A DNA stretch of 64,000 nt from Nocardioides caldifontis (GTDB lineage: Bacteria; Actinomycetota; Actinomycetes; Propionibacteriales; Nocardioidaceae). The notes below the pieces were generated by a model that ran no database searches, was not told the origin of the DNA, and saw nothing but the letters and a program-made list of their open reading frames with translations. The stretch lies in the NCBI RefSeq assembly GCF_008087345.1, contig NZ_VHIB01000017.1:21996-85995 (forward strand), given 5' to 3'. Shown one piece after another: positions 18,734 to 27,398 of this stretch; position 1 is the first letter of the stretch, and each line of letters opens with the position of its first letter. The position numbers and the translations under genes are program-made.

Positions 18734-19836
18734 GCAGCCAGGACCGCAGCCCCGACACCCTGCTCGCCGAGCGCGTAGCCCGCCACCTGACCGACCACCT
18801 CGACGCCACCCCGGCACCGCCGGCCGACCTCGACGCCGTCCGGCGGCGCGGCCGTGCCGCCCGGGGGCGACGTCGGGTCTCCTCGCTGGTCGCGGTGGCG
18901 GCCGTGGGGCTCGGCGCCGCGGCGTTGGTCGCCACCGCGCCGTGGCAGGACGATCCGGCCGGCCGACCCGACGGACCGGACCTCGCGATCGGCGCGCTCG
19001 ACCTCTCCGGCGGGTTGCGGGCCTACGGCTCCCCCGACGGACGGCTCTCCCTCGGCGGTCGCACCGTCGACCTGGAGCAGGCCGAGGACCTCGACACCGA
19101 CGCGGCGGCGACGGCGTACGGCGTCGTCTTCTTCGACCGCGGCCGGCCCCACCTGCTCGGCGAGGACGGCACGGCCGAGCCGCTGGTCGCGGGGCTTCCG
19201 GCGGCCCCCCGCGACTTCCACCCCACCGCGAAGACGGACGCCGTCGAGCCGCGGGTGGCGTGGGTCGTCATGGAGGACGGCGACGCCCGGCTGCAGGTCT
19301 ACGACCTCGAGCGGCGCGAGGTCGTCGCCTCGGACGAGGTGCCCTGCGGCGAGGAGGACTGCAGCGACGTCGTCGTCGACGGCATCGACAGCGGTGTGGT
19401 CTTCGTGCGGAACGCCGAGGCGACGTGGGTGTGGAGCATCGAGGAACGCACCTTCACCGAGCTCGCGGGGCCCGCGACCCGGGTTGCGGACGTCCGCAAC
19501 CGCGTCCTGCTGTACGACGGGCCGCGGCCGACCCTGCCGCTGAGCGCCTGGCGCTACGTCGCCGGCGCGGTCGACGCCCAGCTGACCTTCGACGGCCGGC
19601 ACGTCCTCGACTGGTCCGCGACCCTGCAGCCCACGGGCGGGGGCCGGCCGGTCGTCCTCGACGTGCCGCGGGACGTCATCTTCTTCACCTTCGACACCGA
19701 CGGATCGGTGCTCGCGGCGACGACGGGGTCACCGGCCCGGTTCTACGACTGCGTGGTGCCCTCGGGCCGGTGCGAGCAGATCGGGGAGATGGAGATGGTC
19801 GGGGGCGACCCGCTCTTCATGGGCAACGACATGTAG
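18730..19836 (+). CDS. single-pass membrane protein with extracytoplasmic beta-rich domain, partner of SigE-family sigma factor
   Basis: 368 residues. A charged cytoplasmic N-terminus (about 1-50, DLDAVRRRGRAARGRRRV) leads into one membrane helix (about 50-70, SSLVAVAAVGLGAAALVATA) and then a 290-residue outer domain with repeated short strands (LRAYGSPDGRLSL, AYGVVFFDRGRPHLL, RVAWVVMEDGDARLQVYDL), suggesting a beta-propeller. Two Cys in EVPCGEEDC and two near the C-terminus may pair. It overlaps the sigma gene by 4 bp. Similar sigma-plus-membrane-protein pairs are common in Nocardioides. An anti-sigma role is inferred from context; no ZAS zinc motif is visible. Confidence 0.7.
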   Translation: MSSQDRSPDTLLAERVARHLTDHLDATPAPPADLDAVRRRGRAARGRRRVSSLVAVAAVGLGAAALVATAPWQDDPAGRPDGPDLAIGALDLSGGLRAYGSPDGRLSLGGRTVDLEQAEDLDTDAAATAYGVVFFDRGRPHLLGEDGTAEPLVAGLPAAPRDFHPTAKTDAVEPRVAWVVMEDGDARLQVYDLERREVVASDEVPCGEEDCSDVVVDGIDSGVVFVRNAEATWVWSIEERTFTELAGPATRVADVRNRVLLYDGPRPTLPLSAWRYVAGAVDAQLTFDGRHVLDWSATLQPTGGGRPVVLDVPRDVIFFTFDTDGSVLAATTGSPARFYDCVVPSGRCEQIGEMEMVGGDPLFMGNDM

Positions 19837-19848
19837 CCGGGCGGCGGC

Positions 19849-20151
19849 TCACGGGCCGCCGAGCAGCACCATGAACACGACCGCAGCGACCACCCCGGCG
19901 GCCACGCCCACGGCCGCGCCGACCGCCGTGGCACGGGCCGGGCTGGCGTCCGCGCCGGCGATCCCCGGCAGCAGCCGGCCGACGACCGCGCCCAGGAGCG
20001 CCATCAGCAGCAGCTGCACGGGGACCACCCAGCCCTCGGTCGCGTCGCCGTCGAGGAAGGTCGCGACGACCGGGAGGCTGAGGAAGCCGGCGACCGCGAG
20101 GAGGACGACGGCCAGCGGGCGCTGGGCAGGAGCGGCTGCGGGACCGGGCAT
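19849..20151 (-). CDS. small integral membrane protein, unknown
   Basis: 100 residues with three predicted membrane helices (PLAVVLLAVAGFLSLPVVAT, VVPVQLLLMALLGAVVGRLL and VGAAVGVAAGVVAAVVFMVL). The starting ATG at 20151 follows GGGAGG at good spacing. No family is recognised. It lies 44 bp after the MFS gene on the same strand and could be co-transcribed; its tail converges with the sigma partner gene. Confidence 0.65.
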   Translation of the reverse strand: MPGPAAAPAQRPLAVVLLAVAGFLSLPVVATFLDGDATEGWVVPVQLLLMALLGAVVGRLLPGIAGADASPARATAVGAAVGVAAGVVAAVVFMVLLGGP

Positions 20152-20195
20152 CGGGGCCTCCCTCGTGGACGGGACTCGGCTGGGTCGGCTGGAAC

Positions 20196-21365
20196 CTACC
20201 GGGTGCCGGGCTCGCGCGCGCTGGGCACGACGGCGGCGGACGGCAGGAGCACGACCGCGACCACCAGCAGTGCCTCGAGCGTGCCGACCCGCTCGGCCAC
20301 GAAGCCGAGCAGCGGCGGGCCGGCGAGGAAGGCGGCGTACCCGATCGTCGAGACGACGCTGACGCGGGCGGCGGCACGACGCGGGTCGTCGGCGGCCGCG
20401 CTCATCCCGACCGGGAAGCCGAGCGACGCGCCGAGCCCCCACAGGACGATGCCGAGCACGACCGGGACCACGTGGTCGCCGACGACGATCAGCACCACTC
20501 CCCCGGCGGCGGCCGCCATCGTCGCCCAGAGCACGCGGGTGCGCCCGTGGCGGTCGAGCAGCGCCGGCCCCCAGAGCCGCCCGGCGGTCATCGCGGTCAC
20601 GAACACCGCGAAGCCGGCCACGCCGACCCAGTGCTCGACGTCGTAGCCGTCGACCAGGGCGAGGGCGAGCCAGTCGTTGGCGGTGCCCTCGGTGAGCGCG
20701 AGCGCCAGCACCATCAGCCCGATCAGCAGCGTGCGTGGTTCGGTCCAGGCGCCCCACGCGGACGGCCTCGGCTCCGCGTGGTCCACCGGAACGTCCGGCA
20801 CGAAGGCGCGGGTGCCGACGAGCAGCCCGGCGAACCCGACCACCGCCGCCGGCACCAGGTGCGCCGCCGCGGGGACGCCCAGCCCGACGAGGGCCGCGCC
20901 GACACCTGAGCCCACGACCGTGCCGAGGCTGAACCCGGCGTGGAACCGCGGCATGACGGTGCGCCCGAGCCCCTGCTCCACCGCGGCGCCCTCGACGTTC
21001 ATCGCGACGTCCCACACCCCGGTCCCGACGCCGTACGCGAAGAGACCGACGACCGCGGGCGCGACCGTCCCCGTCGCGAGCGCGACGGAGACCAGCGTCA
21101 GCCCCACGAGCGCGCTGGCGCCGGCGGCCCGGATCACCGGGACGGTGCCGAACCGCTCGATCGCCGGCCCGGTGGACGGCATCGCGAGCACCGACCCGGC
21201 CGCGATCGCCAGCAGGAGCAGCCCGAGCTGGCCGTTGCCCAGGTCGAGCGCCTCCCGGGCCTCCGGGATCCGCGAGACCCAGCTGGCGAACAGGAAGCCG
21301 TTGAGGAAGAAGGCCCAGCCGACGGCGTTGCGCGCAGCCAGCAGGCCGTGGGGCGACGCGGTCAG
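20196..21365 (-). CDS. MFS transporter, apparent CTG start
   Basis: About 389 residues with 12 membrane helices. The first helix region, GWAFFLNGFLFASWVSRIPE, is the usual N-terminus of a fucose-permease-like MFS subgroup. No ATG, GTG or TTG precedes this helix in frame; the first such codon is GTG 21191, which would delete helix 1 and part of helix 2. A CTG at 21363-21365 overlaps the upstream TGA (CTGA) exactly as ATGA/GTGA overlaps do elsewhere in this window, and I take it as the start. Substrate unknown. It is the last of the CNNM-deaminase-like-MFS chain. Confidence 0.8.
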   Translation of the reverse strand: MTASPHGLLAARNAVGWAFFLNGFLFASWVSRIPEAREALDLGNGQLGLLLLAIAAGSVLAMPSTGPAIERFGTVPVIRAAGASALVGLTLVSVALATGTVAPAVVGLFAYGVGTGVWDVAMNVEGAAVEQGLGRTVMPRFHAGFSLGTVVGSGVGAALVGLGVPAAAHLVPAAVVGFAGLLVGTRAFVPDVPVDHAEPRPSAWGAWTEPRTLLIGLMVLALALTEGTANDWLALALVDGYDVEHWVGVAGFAVFVTAMTAGRLWGPALLDRHGRTRVLWATMAAAAGGVVLIVVGDHVVPVVLGIVLWGLGASLGFPVGMSAAADDPRRAAARVSVVSTIGYAAFLAGPPLLGFVAERVGTLEALLVVAVVLLPSAAVVPSAREPGTR

Positions 21366-21703
21366 GACCGGACCGTCTCGAGCACCTGGCCCCGCGCGTC
21401 ACCGCGCAGGACCGGGACTCCGGTGCCCGCGAAGTCGCGCACGACGGCGAGGTCGTCCTCGGCGACGGCGTCCGCGTCGCCGAGCACCGCCACGGCCTCG
21501 AGGCCGGCCGACCCGCTCGAGACCGCCATCGCGACGGCCACGGCCACCGCGGAGAGCTGCAGCGACGGCAGCGCGACGGTCGCGCCGGCGTAGGTGCGGC
21601 CGTCCTGGTCGCGGACGCAGGCGCCTTCGGCGGCGCGCGTGCGGGCGCGGACGGAGCGGGCGAGCGTGACGAGCTTGGCGTCCTCGGCAGACAGGTCAGG
21701 CAT
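21362..21703 (-). CDS. cytidine-deaminase-like protein without catalytic residues
   Basis: 113 residues. The layout (LVTLARSVRARTRAAEGACVRDQDGRTYAGATV, then LSAVAVAVAMAVSSG) follows the cytidine deaminase fold. The zinc/catalytic CAE segment and the PCxxC pair are missing, so deamination is not expected. This degenerate form is conserved next to the CNNM gene in many actinobacteria. The first 8 bp overlap the end of the CNNM gene and the stop overlaps the MFS CTG. A structural or regulatory role is possible; function unknown. Confidence 0.7.
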   Translation of the reverse strand: MPDLSAEDAKLVTLARSVRARTRAAEGACVRDQDGRTYAGATVALPSLQLSAVAVAVAMAVSSGSAGLEAVAVLGDADAVAEDDLAVVRDFAGTGVPVLRGDARGQVLETVRS

Positions 21704-23015
21704 GCGAGTCAGAGTAGGAGTCGGTCTCCGCCTCCGGCTCCACCGCCTCGGTCTCGACCGGTGTGATGAGCACGGTGCCGATCCGGTTGCGCCGCCCCGC
21801 CGGTCCCTCGGCCTCGAACCGCAGCCCGTGCACCTCGACGACGGAGCCGGCGATCGGCACCCGCCCGAGGTGCTTGCCCATCAGCCCGCCGACGGTGTCG
21901 ACGTCGTCGTCCTCGACGGCCACGCCGCAGACCTCCTCGAGGTCGTCGACGAGGAACCGGGAGCTCACCCGGAAGGAGCCGTTGGCGAGCTTCTCGACCT
22001 CGACCTCGGCCTGGTCGTACTCGTCGGTGATCTCACCCACGATCTCCTCGAGGACGTCCTCGATCGTGACCAGGCCGGCCGTGCCGCCGTACTCGTCGAC
22101 GACGATCGCGACGTGCTTGCGCTCGGCCTGCATCTCGCGCAGGAGCTGGTCGATCGGCTTGGAGTCGGGGACGTACATCACCGGCCGGACGACCGTCTCG
22201 ATGCGCTCGGTGGTCTCGGCCTCGTGCTTGTCGAAAACGCGTTTGGTGACGTCCTTGAGGTAGGCCACGCCGATGATGTCGTCGAGGTTGTCGCCGACCA
22301 CCGGGATGCGGCTGAACCCGCTGCGCAGCGCCAGCGACATCGCCTGGCGCAGCGTCTTGTGGCGCTCGATGAAGACCACGTCGGTGCGCGGCACCATCAC
22401 CTCGCGGACGATGGTGTCGCCGAGCTCGAAGACCGAGTGGATCATCTGCCTCTCGCCGGACTCGATCACCTGGCTGGCCTCGGCGAGGTCGACCAGCTCG
22501 CGGAGCTCCGCCTCGGAGGCGAACGGCCCCTCGCTGAACCCCTTGCCGGGGGTGATCAGGTTGCCGAGCACGATCAGCAGCTGCGGCAGCGGCCCGAGGA
22601 TCCGGGTGAACAGCACGACGAAGCCGGCACTGAGCAGCGCCACCCGCTGGGCGTGGATCCGGCCGATCGTGCGCGGGCCCACGCCGATCACGACGAACTC
22701 GACGACGAGCATCGTCCCCGCCGCCACGAGGGCACCCACGAGGTTGTTGTCGAAGACGCCGATGAGCACCTCGGTCACCAGCACGATCGCGGTGATCTCG
22801 CACAGCATCCGCAGGAAGAGCGCGGTGTTGAGGTAGCGGGAGGGGTCCTCGGCGATGGTCAGCAGCCGCTTCGCGCCGCCCTTGCCCTCCTCGACGAGCT
22901 CCTCGGCGCGCACCTTGGAGAGCGAGGCCAGCGCGGCGTCGACCGACGAGAAGAACCCCGCGACGAGCACCAGCACCGCGGCGGCGGCGAGCAACCAGGG
23001 GTCGTTGTGGGTCAT
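21696..23015 (-). CDS. CNNM/CorC (HlyC) family membrane protein
   Basis: 439 residues. An N-terminal DUF21 membrane domain (three to four helices, residues 1-190) is followed by two CBS domains (about 205-330; MVPRTDVVFIERHKTLRQAM and MYVPDSKPIDQLL, with VDEYGGTAGLVTIEDVLEEIVG) and a CorC/HlyC C-terminal domain (about 345-420). Members are linked to Mg2+ homeostasis or efflux; the haemolysin name is historical. It stands 27 bp downstream of ybeY in the conserved PhoH-YbeY-CNNM-Era series and is probably in the same operon. Confidence 0.9.
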   Translation of the reverse strand: MTHNDPWLLAAAAVLVLVAGFFSSVDAALASLSKVRAEELVEEGKGGAKRLLTIAEDPSRYLNTALFLRMLCEITAIVLVTEVLIGVFDNNLVGALVAAGTMLVVEFVVIGVGPRTIGRIHAQRVALLSAGFVVLFTRILGPLPQLLIVLGNLITPGKGFSEGPFASEAELRELVDLAEASQVIESGERQMIHSVFELGDTIVREVMVPRTDVVFIERHKTLRQAMSLALRSGFSRIPVVGDNLDDIIGVAYLKDVTKRVFDKHEAETTERIETVVRPVMYVPDSKPIDQLLREMQAERKHVAIVVDEYGGTAGLVTIEDVLEEIVGEITDEYDQAEVEVEKLANGSFRVSSRFLVDDLEEVCGVAVEDDDVDTVGGLMGKHLGRVPIAGSVVEVHGLRFEAEGPAGRRNRIGTVLITPVETEAVEPEAETDSYSDSHA

Positions 23016-23042
23016 CGGGTCCCCCCGGCGGGCGGCGTGGTG

Positions 23043-23531
23043 CTACTCAACGGTCTCGCCCGACAGGACGGCCTGCCACTCGGCCAGCAGCCGGGCCTGG
23101 AGCCCGAACATCTCACGGTGCTCCTCGGGCTCGGCGTGGTCGTAGCCGAGCAGGTGCAGGATGCCGTGCACGGTCAGCAGGTCGACCTCGTCGGTCGCGC
23201 TGTGGCCGGCCTGCCCCTTCTCGCGGGCCTCCGCGGCCTGGCGCTCGGCCACCTGCGGGCAGAGCACGAGGTCGCCGAGCACGCCCTCCTCGGGGTCCTC
23301 GTCGGCCAGCCCCGGACGGAGCTCGTCCATCGGGAACGCCAGCACGTCGGTCGGCCCCTGCTTCTCCATCCACCGCTCGTTGAGCTCGGCGATGGTCCCC
23401 TCGTCGACGAGCTTGATGCACAGCTCGGCCTGCGGGTGCACCCGGAGCCGGTCCATGACGAAGCGGCTCAGCCTCACCAGGCGGCGGACATCGACGTCGT
23501 GGCCCGCCTCCTCGAGCACCTCGATGCTCAT
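23043..23531 (-). CDS. ybeY: endoribonuclease YbeY (16S rRNA 3' maturation, 70S quality control)
   Basis: 162 residues. The zinc-binding motif H-x3-H-x5-H is seen as [11 protein letters not shown] (near residues 125-135). The preceding [20 protein letters not shown] is the usual substrate-channel strand. YbeY is a metal-dependent RNase needed for 16S rRNA end maturation and ribosome quality control. The ATG at 23531 overlaps the phoH stop by 4 bp, as in most actinobacteria. Confidence 0.96.
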   Translation of the reverse strand: MSIEVLEEAGHDVDVRRLVRLSRFVMDRLRVHPQAELCIKLVDEGTIAELNERWMEKQGPTDVLAFPMDELRPGLADEDPEEGVLGDLVLCPQVAERQAAEAREKGQAGHSATDEVDLLTVHGILHLLGYDHAEPEEHREMFGLQARLLAEWQAVLSGETVE

Positions 23532-24559
23532 GTCGGTCGCGGTCCGCGTCGAGGACCAGGGCGGTCCTGCTCGTCGCGCGCCTCGAAGGCGTCGTACGCC
23601 GCCACGATGCGGCCGACCAGCCGGTGGCGTACGACGTCGTGGCTGGTGAGCCGGTTGAACGACACGTCCTCCACGCCGTCGAGGATCTCCTCCACGACGC
23701 GCAGCCCGCTGCGGATCCCGCTCGGCAGGTCGACCTGGGTGACGTCGCCGGTGACCACGATCTTCGAGCCGAACCCGAGCCGGGTGAGGAACATCTTCAT
23801 CTGCTCCGGCGAGGTGTTCTGCGCCTCGTCGAGGATGATGAAGGCGTCGTTGAGGGTCCGGCCGCGCATGTAGGCCAGCGGCGCGACCTCGATCGTCCCG
23901 GCGGCGAGGAGCTTCGGGATCGTCTCCGGGTCGATCATGTCGTGGAGCGCGTCGTACAACGGCCGGAGGTAGGGGTCGATCTTCTCGCTGAGCGTGCCGG
24001 GCAGGAAGCCGAGCCGCTCCCCCGCCTCGACCGCAGGACGCGTGAGGATGATCCGGTTGACGTTCTTCGCCTGCAGCGCCTGCACGGCCTTCGCCATCGC
24101 GAGGTAGGTCTTGCCGGTGCCGGCCGGGCCGATCCCGAAGACCACCGTGTGCTTGTCGATCGCGTCGACGTAGCGCTTCTGGTTGAGCGTCTTCGGGCGG
24201 ATCGTCCGCCCGCGGTTGGACAGGATGTTGAGGCTCAGCACGTCGGCCGGGCGCTCCTGCGACTCCGCGCGGAGCATCGCGAGCGCGCGCTCGACCGTCT
24301 CGGGGGTCAGCCCCTGACCGGTGCGCAGGATCGCGACGAGCTCGTCGATCAGCCGCTCCGCGAGGGCCAGCTCGGCGGACTCACCGCGCAGGGTGACCCG
24401 GTTGCCGCGGACGTGGACATCGGCGTCGAAGCCGTTCTCGATGAGGGCGAGGTGCTCGTCGTTGGGGCCGAGCAGCGCCATCATGTTGATGCTGTTGGGC
24501 ACGTCGACGATGTGCTGCGGCTGGTCCGAGCGGTCGCGACGGTTCGTGGTCTCTGACAT
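23528..24559 (-). CDS. phoH: PhoH-like ATPase
   Basis: 343 residues. A small N-terminal KH-like part (about 20-100) precedes the PhoH ATPase domain (about 120-330), with Walker [13 protein letters not shown] and Walker [20 protein letters not shown]. PhoH/YbeZ proteins act with YbeY in RNA processing, and the ATGA overlap with ybeY supports that here. The conserved chromosomal setting argues against phage origin, although phages also carry phoH genes. The 78 bases before it, up to the HIT gene stop, hold only a plain intergenic region. Confidence 0.95.
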   Translation of the reverse strand: MSETTNRRDRSDQPQHIVDVPNSINMMALLGPNDEHLALIENGFDADVHVRGNRVTLRGESAELALAERLIDELVAILRTGQGLTPETVERALAMLRAESQERPADVLSLNILSNRGRTIRPKTLNQKRYVDAIDKHTVVFGIGPAGTGKTYLAMAKAVQALQAKNVNRIILTRPAVEAGERLGFLPGTLSEKIDPYLRPLYDALHDMIDPETIPKLLAAGTIEVAPLAYMRGRTLNDAFIILDEAQNTSPEQMKMFLTRLGFGSKIVVTGDVTQVDLPSGIRSGLRVVEEILDGVEDVSFNRLTSHDVVRHRLVGRIVAAYDAFEARDEQDRPGPRRGPRPT

Positions 24560-24637
24560 AGCGGCCCGGAGGCCGGCCTCCTGGTGGGTGAGCGGAACGC
24601 CTCCATGCTACGGGAGGCGGCCACGGGACGCCCCTGA

Positions 24638-24982
24638 CTAACCGGGGGGCCACCCCATCGGCCGCCCGCCCAGGACGTGGCCGTGCACGTGGAACACCGT
24701 CTGGTGGGCGTCGGGGCCGGTGTTGAACACCAGCCGGTAGTTCTCACCCAGCCCCTCCTGCGCGGCCACGGCGGCGACGGCGTTCACCAGGTCGACGGCG
24801 ACGCCTGGCTCGTGCTGGGCCAGCGCGGCGAAGTTGGGCTGGTGCACCTTGGGGATCACCAGCACGTGGGTGGGCGCCTGCGGGTTGATGTCGCGGAAGG
24901 CCAGGGTCGTGTCGGTCTCGTGGACTACGTCGGCCTGGACCTGGCCGCCGACCATCGCACAGAACAGGCAGTCGTCACTCAT
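24638..24982 (-). CDS. HIT domain nucleotide hydrolase/transferase
   Basis: 114 residues. The catalytic histidine triad is HVHGHVL (near residues 99-105) and the N-terminal CLFCAMV contributes the usual Cys pair of this bacterial HINT-like group. Such proteins hydrolyse AMP-linked substrates (adenosine phosphoramidates). ATG 24982 gives the standard MSDDCLFCAM start. In actinobacteria this gene is normally found just before phoH, as here. It is divergent from a sigma factor gene, 57 bp away. Confidence 0.93.
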   Translation of the reverse strand: MSDDCLFCAMVGGQVQADVVHETDTTLAFRDINPQAPTHVLVIPKVHQPNFAALAQHEPGVAVDLVNAVAAVAAQEGLGENYRLVFNTGPDAHQTVFHVHGHVLGGRPMGWPPG

Positions 24983-25039
24983 GTCAGGGCACCTTAGTCG
25001 GCGTGTGAACCTCGGAGCCCCGGTGCGCGTGGAACTACC

Positions 25040-25582
25040 GTGACGCCAGTGATGACGGTCGCGGGCGCCTCGGCGGGGGCCACCGAGAGGTGGGACCCCG
25101 ACGAAGCGGTCGAGCGGCTCTACGCGACCCACTACCGGGGGCTCGTCCGGCTCGCCGTGCTGCTGGTGCGCGACCAGGAGACCGCCGAGGAGGTCGTGCA
25201 GGACTCCTTCGTCGCGATGCACGGCCGCTGGGGGCGGCTGCGCGAGCCGACCAAGGCGCTGGCCTACCTGCGCCAGTCGGTCGTCAACCGCTCCCGGTCC
25301 GTGCTCCGCCACCGCGGCGTCGAGGCGAAGCACGCCCCGACGCTGGCCACCGGCACCGAGGCACCCGACCAGGTCGCCGAGCGGCTCCGCCGTGCCCACG
25401 TCCTCGACGCGTTGCAGACCCTGCCACGCCGTCAGCGCGAGGTCCTGGTCCTCCGCTACTACCTCGACCTCGACGAGGCGTCGATCGCCGAGACCCTCGG
25501 CATCAGCCGCGGCGCGGTGAAGAGCCACGCCTCGCGAGGCGCCGCCGCGCTCCGCCCCCTCCTGGAGACCCCGCATGACTGA
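25040..25582 (+). CDS. SigE-family (ECF) RNA polymerase sigma factor, second module
   Basis: 180 residues. Region 2 (ATHYRGLVRLAVLLVRDQET and AEEVVQDSFVAMHGRWGRL) and region 4 (LPRRQREVLVLRYYLDLDEA, HTH IAETLGISRGAVKSHASRGA) are intact. It is clearly related to the sigma factor at 18188 but not a recent duplicate. GTG 25040 or ATG 25052 may be the start; a TACCGT just before suggests a near-leaderless transcript. It overlaps the next gene by 8 bp, which encodes its presumed membrane-bound partner. Confidence 0.9.
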   Translation: MTPVMTVAGASAGATERWDPDEAVERLYATHYRGLVRLAVLLVRDQETAEEVVQDSFVAMHGRWGRLREPTKALAYLRQSVVNRSRSVLRHRGVEAKHAPTLATGTEAPDQVAERLRRAHVLDALQTLPRRQREVLVLRYYLDLDEASIAETLGISRGAVKSHASRGAAALRPLLETPHD

Positions 25583-26645
25583 CCCGTACGACGGCCGGAC
25601 CGACCACGACGCGCTCCTGAGAGCCACCCTCCACGACGCCGTCGCGGACGTGGAGCCCCGCCCCGCCCTGGACGCCGTCCAGGCCCGAACGAAGGTGACC
25701 CCGATGAGCAGCAAGCGCCCCTGGATCCTCGCCGCCGCCGGAGCGGTCGTCGCGGTGGCCGCCACCGTCGGCGTCGTCGCGGCGGTGACCGGCGACGACC
25801 CCGAGCGCACGCCGGTCGCCTCCCAGCCGACCGAGGAGCCGAGCGAGGAGCCCGACGGCGGGTCGGAGGAGTCGCCCTCCGACCCGACCGGGTCGGAGGA
25901 GCAGCAGGCCACGGTGCCGGTCTACTACGTGGGCGACCAGGGGGCCGGGCCACGGCTGTTCCGCGAGTTCCGCCAGGTCCCGAAGGAGGACGTCGCGGCC
26001 GCGCAGGTAGCCGAGGCGTTGCGCGCCGCGGTGGGCACCGAGCCGCTCGACCCGGACTACCGCACCCCCTGGCCCGCCGGCACGCAGATCAGGGGCGTGA
26101 CCATCGACGGGACCGGGCAGGACGACGCGGTCTGGATCGACCTCTCCGGCGACGACGTCGAGCGGCGGCCTGGCGGGATGAGCGAGGAGGAGGCGACCCT
26201 CGCGCTCCAGCAGCTGGTGCACACCGCCCAGGGCGTCCTCCAGCAGCGCCAGCCGGTCGGCTTCCTCGTCGACGGCGAGGTGGGCCCCACCGTCCTCGGG
26301 CTCGGCACCACCGGCCTGGTCCAGGCCGCCGACCCCATGGAGGTGCAGTCCAGCGTCTGGATCATCAACCCGCAGGACGGTTCCGAGGTGGCCACGACCT
26401 TCACCGTCGAGGGGCGCGGCGCGTTCTTCGAGGCGGCGGTCAACTGGGAGCTGCTCAAGGACGGCGAGGTGGTCGACGAGGGGTTCACGATGTCCGAGGA
26501 GGGCATGACCCTGTCGCCGTACAGCTTCGAGGTGACCGCGGAGCCGGGTGACTACGTGCTGCGGGTGTTCGAGGAGGACATGTCCGGCGGCACCGAGGGG
26601 TTCGGCTCGCCGGAGGACACCAAGCGGATCACCGTCGTGGAGTGA
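25575..26645 (+). CDS. membrane-anchored GerMN/Gmad2 domain protein, sigma factor partner
   Basis: 356 residues. A cytoplasmic N-terminus (about 1-45) leads to one membrane helix (about 48-70, WILAAAGAVVAVAATVGVVA), an acidic Ser/Glu/Pro linker (75-110), a GerMN domain (about 112-245; VPVYYVGDQGAGPRLFREF to LVHTAQGVLQQRQPVGFLVD) and a C-terminal Gmad2 immunoglobulin-like domain (about 260-355; PMEVQSSVWIINPQDGSEV). These domains occur in spore germination and cell-envelope lipoproteins and probably bind envelope ligands. The 8-bp overlap with the sigma gene suggests it regulates or reports to that sigma factor. It converges with rsmE (6-bp gap). Confidence 0.82.
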   Translation: MTDPYDGRTDHDALLRATLHDAVADVEPRPALDAVQARTKVTPMSSKRPWILAAAGAVVAVAATVGVVAAVTGDDPERTPVASQPTEEPSEEPDGGSEESPSDPTGSEEQQATVPVYYVGDQGAGPRLFREFRQVPKEDVAAAQVAEALRAAVGTEPLDPDYRTPWPAGTQIRGVTIDGTGQDDAVWIDLSGDDVERRPGGMSEEEATLALQQLVHTAQGVLQQRQPVGFLVDGEVGPTVLGLGTTGLVQAADPMEVQSSVWIINPQDGSEVATTFTVEGRGAFFEAAVNWELLKDGEVVDEGFTMSEEGMTLSPYSFEVTAEPGDYVLRVFEEDMSGGTEGFGSPEDTKRITVVE

Positions 26646-26651
26646 GGGCGG

Positions 26652-27398
26652 TCAGCGCCAGCGGGTCCGGGCCAGCAGCGCGGCCGCCGCGGCCACGCCG
26701 GCCGTCGAGGACCGGAGCACCGACGAGCCGAGCCGCAGCGGCTCGGCCCCCACGGCGGCGAACGCCTCGAGCTCCTCGTCGCTGATCCCGCCCTCGGGGC
26801 CCACGACGATCACGATCTCGCCGCGGCCGGGCACCGGGACGTCGGAGAGCGGCCCCGAGGCGGCCTCGTGGAGCACCACCGGGACCGAGGCCTTCTCGAG
26901 CAGCGCGACGACGTCGTCGGTGGTCGCCATGTCCCCGACCGTCGGGAACCACGCGCGCCGGGCCTGCTTGGCGGCCTCTCGGGCGGTGGTGCGCCACTTC
27001 TCGAGCGACTTCGCCGCGCGGTCTCCCTTCCAGCGGGCGACCGACCGGGAGGCGGCCCACGGGACGATGGCGTCGGCGCCGACCTCGGTCAGCATCTCGA
27101 CGGCCAGCTCACCGCGGTCGCCCTTGGGGATCGCCTGCACGACGACGAGCCGCGGCGGCTCGGCCGGGTGCGTGTCGACCGCGAGCACGGTCGCCTCGAG
27201 GGATCCCTTCGCCACCGACTCGGTGCGGCACCGCGCGACGGTGCCGGCGCCGTCGGTCAGCAGGAGCTCCTCGCCGACCTCGATGCGGCGGACCACCGAG
27301 GCGTGGTGCCCCTCGTCGCCGTCGAGCCGGACCGTGGCGCCGACCGTGGCCTCACCGGCCGTCGGCAGCACGAACATCGCCAGGCTCACCGCGGTCAC
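26652..27398 (-). CDS. rsmE: 16S rRNA m3U1498 methyltransferase RsmE
   Basis: 248 residues. N-terminal PUA-like RNA-binding domain (GHHASVVRRIEVGEELLLTDG), then a SPOUT methyltransferase with the knot motifs VVGPEGGISDEELEAF and LRLGSSVLRSSTAG (near residues 195-235). It N3-methylates U1498 of 16S rRNA using SAM. GTG 27398 overlaps the dnaJ stop (GTGA), although an internal ATG at 27377 would give the more usual family start MFVLP. It belongs to the hrcA-dnaJ-rsmE operon under CIRCE. Confidence 0.93.
   Translation of the reverse strand: MTAVSLAMFVLPTAGEATVGATVRLDGDEGHHASVVRRIEVGEELLLTDGAGTVARCRTESVAKGSLEATVLAVDTHPAEPPRLVVVQAIPKGDRGELAVEMLTEVGADAIVPWAASRSVARWKGDRAAKSLEKWRTTAREAAKQARRAWFPTVGDMATTDDVVALLEKASVPVVLHEAASGPLSDVPVPGRGEIVIVVGPEGGISDEELEAFAAVGAEPLRLGSSVLRSSTAGVAAAAALLARTRWR

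Noticed and set aside
23528..24559. Phage origin of phoH
   Set aside because: It overlaps ybeY in the conserved chromosomal order with HIT and CNNM genes; no phage genes are nearby.
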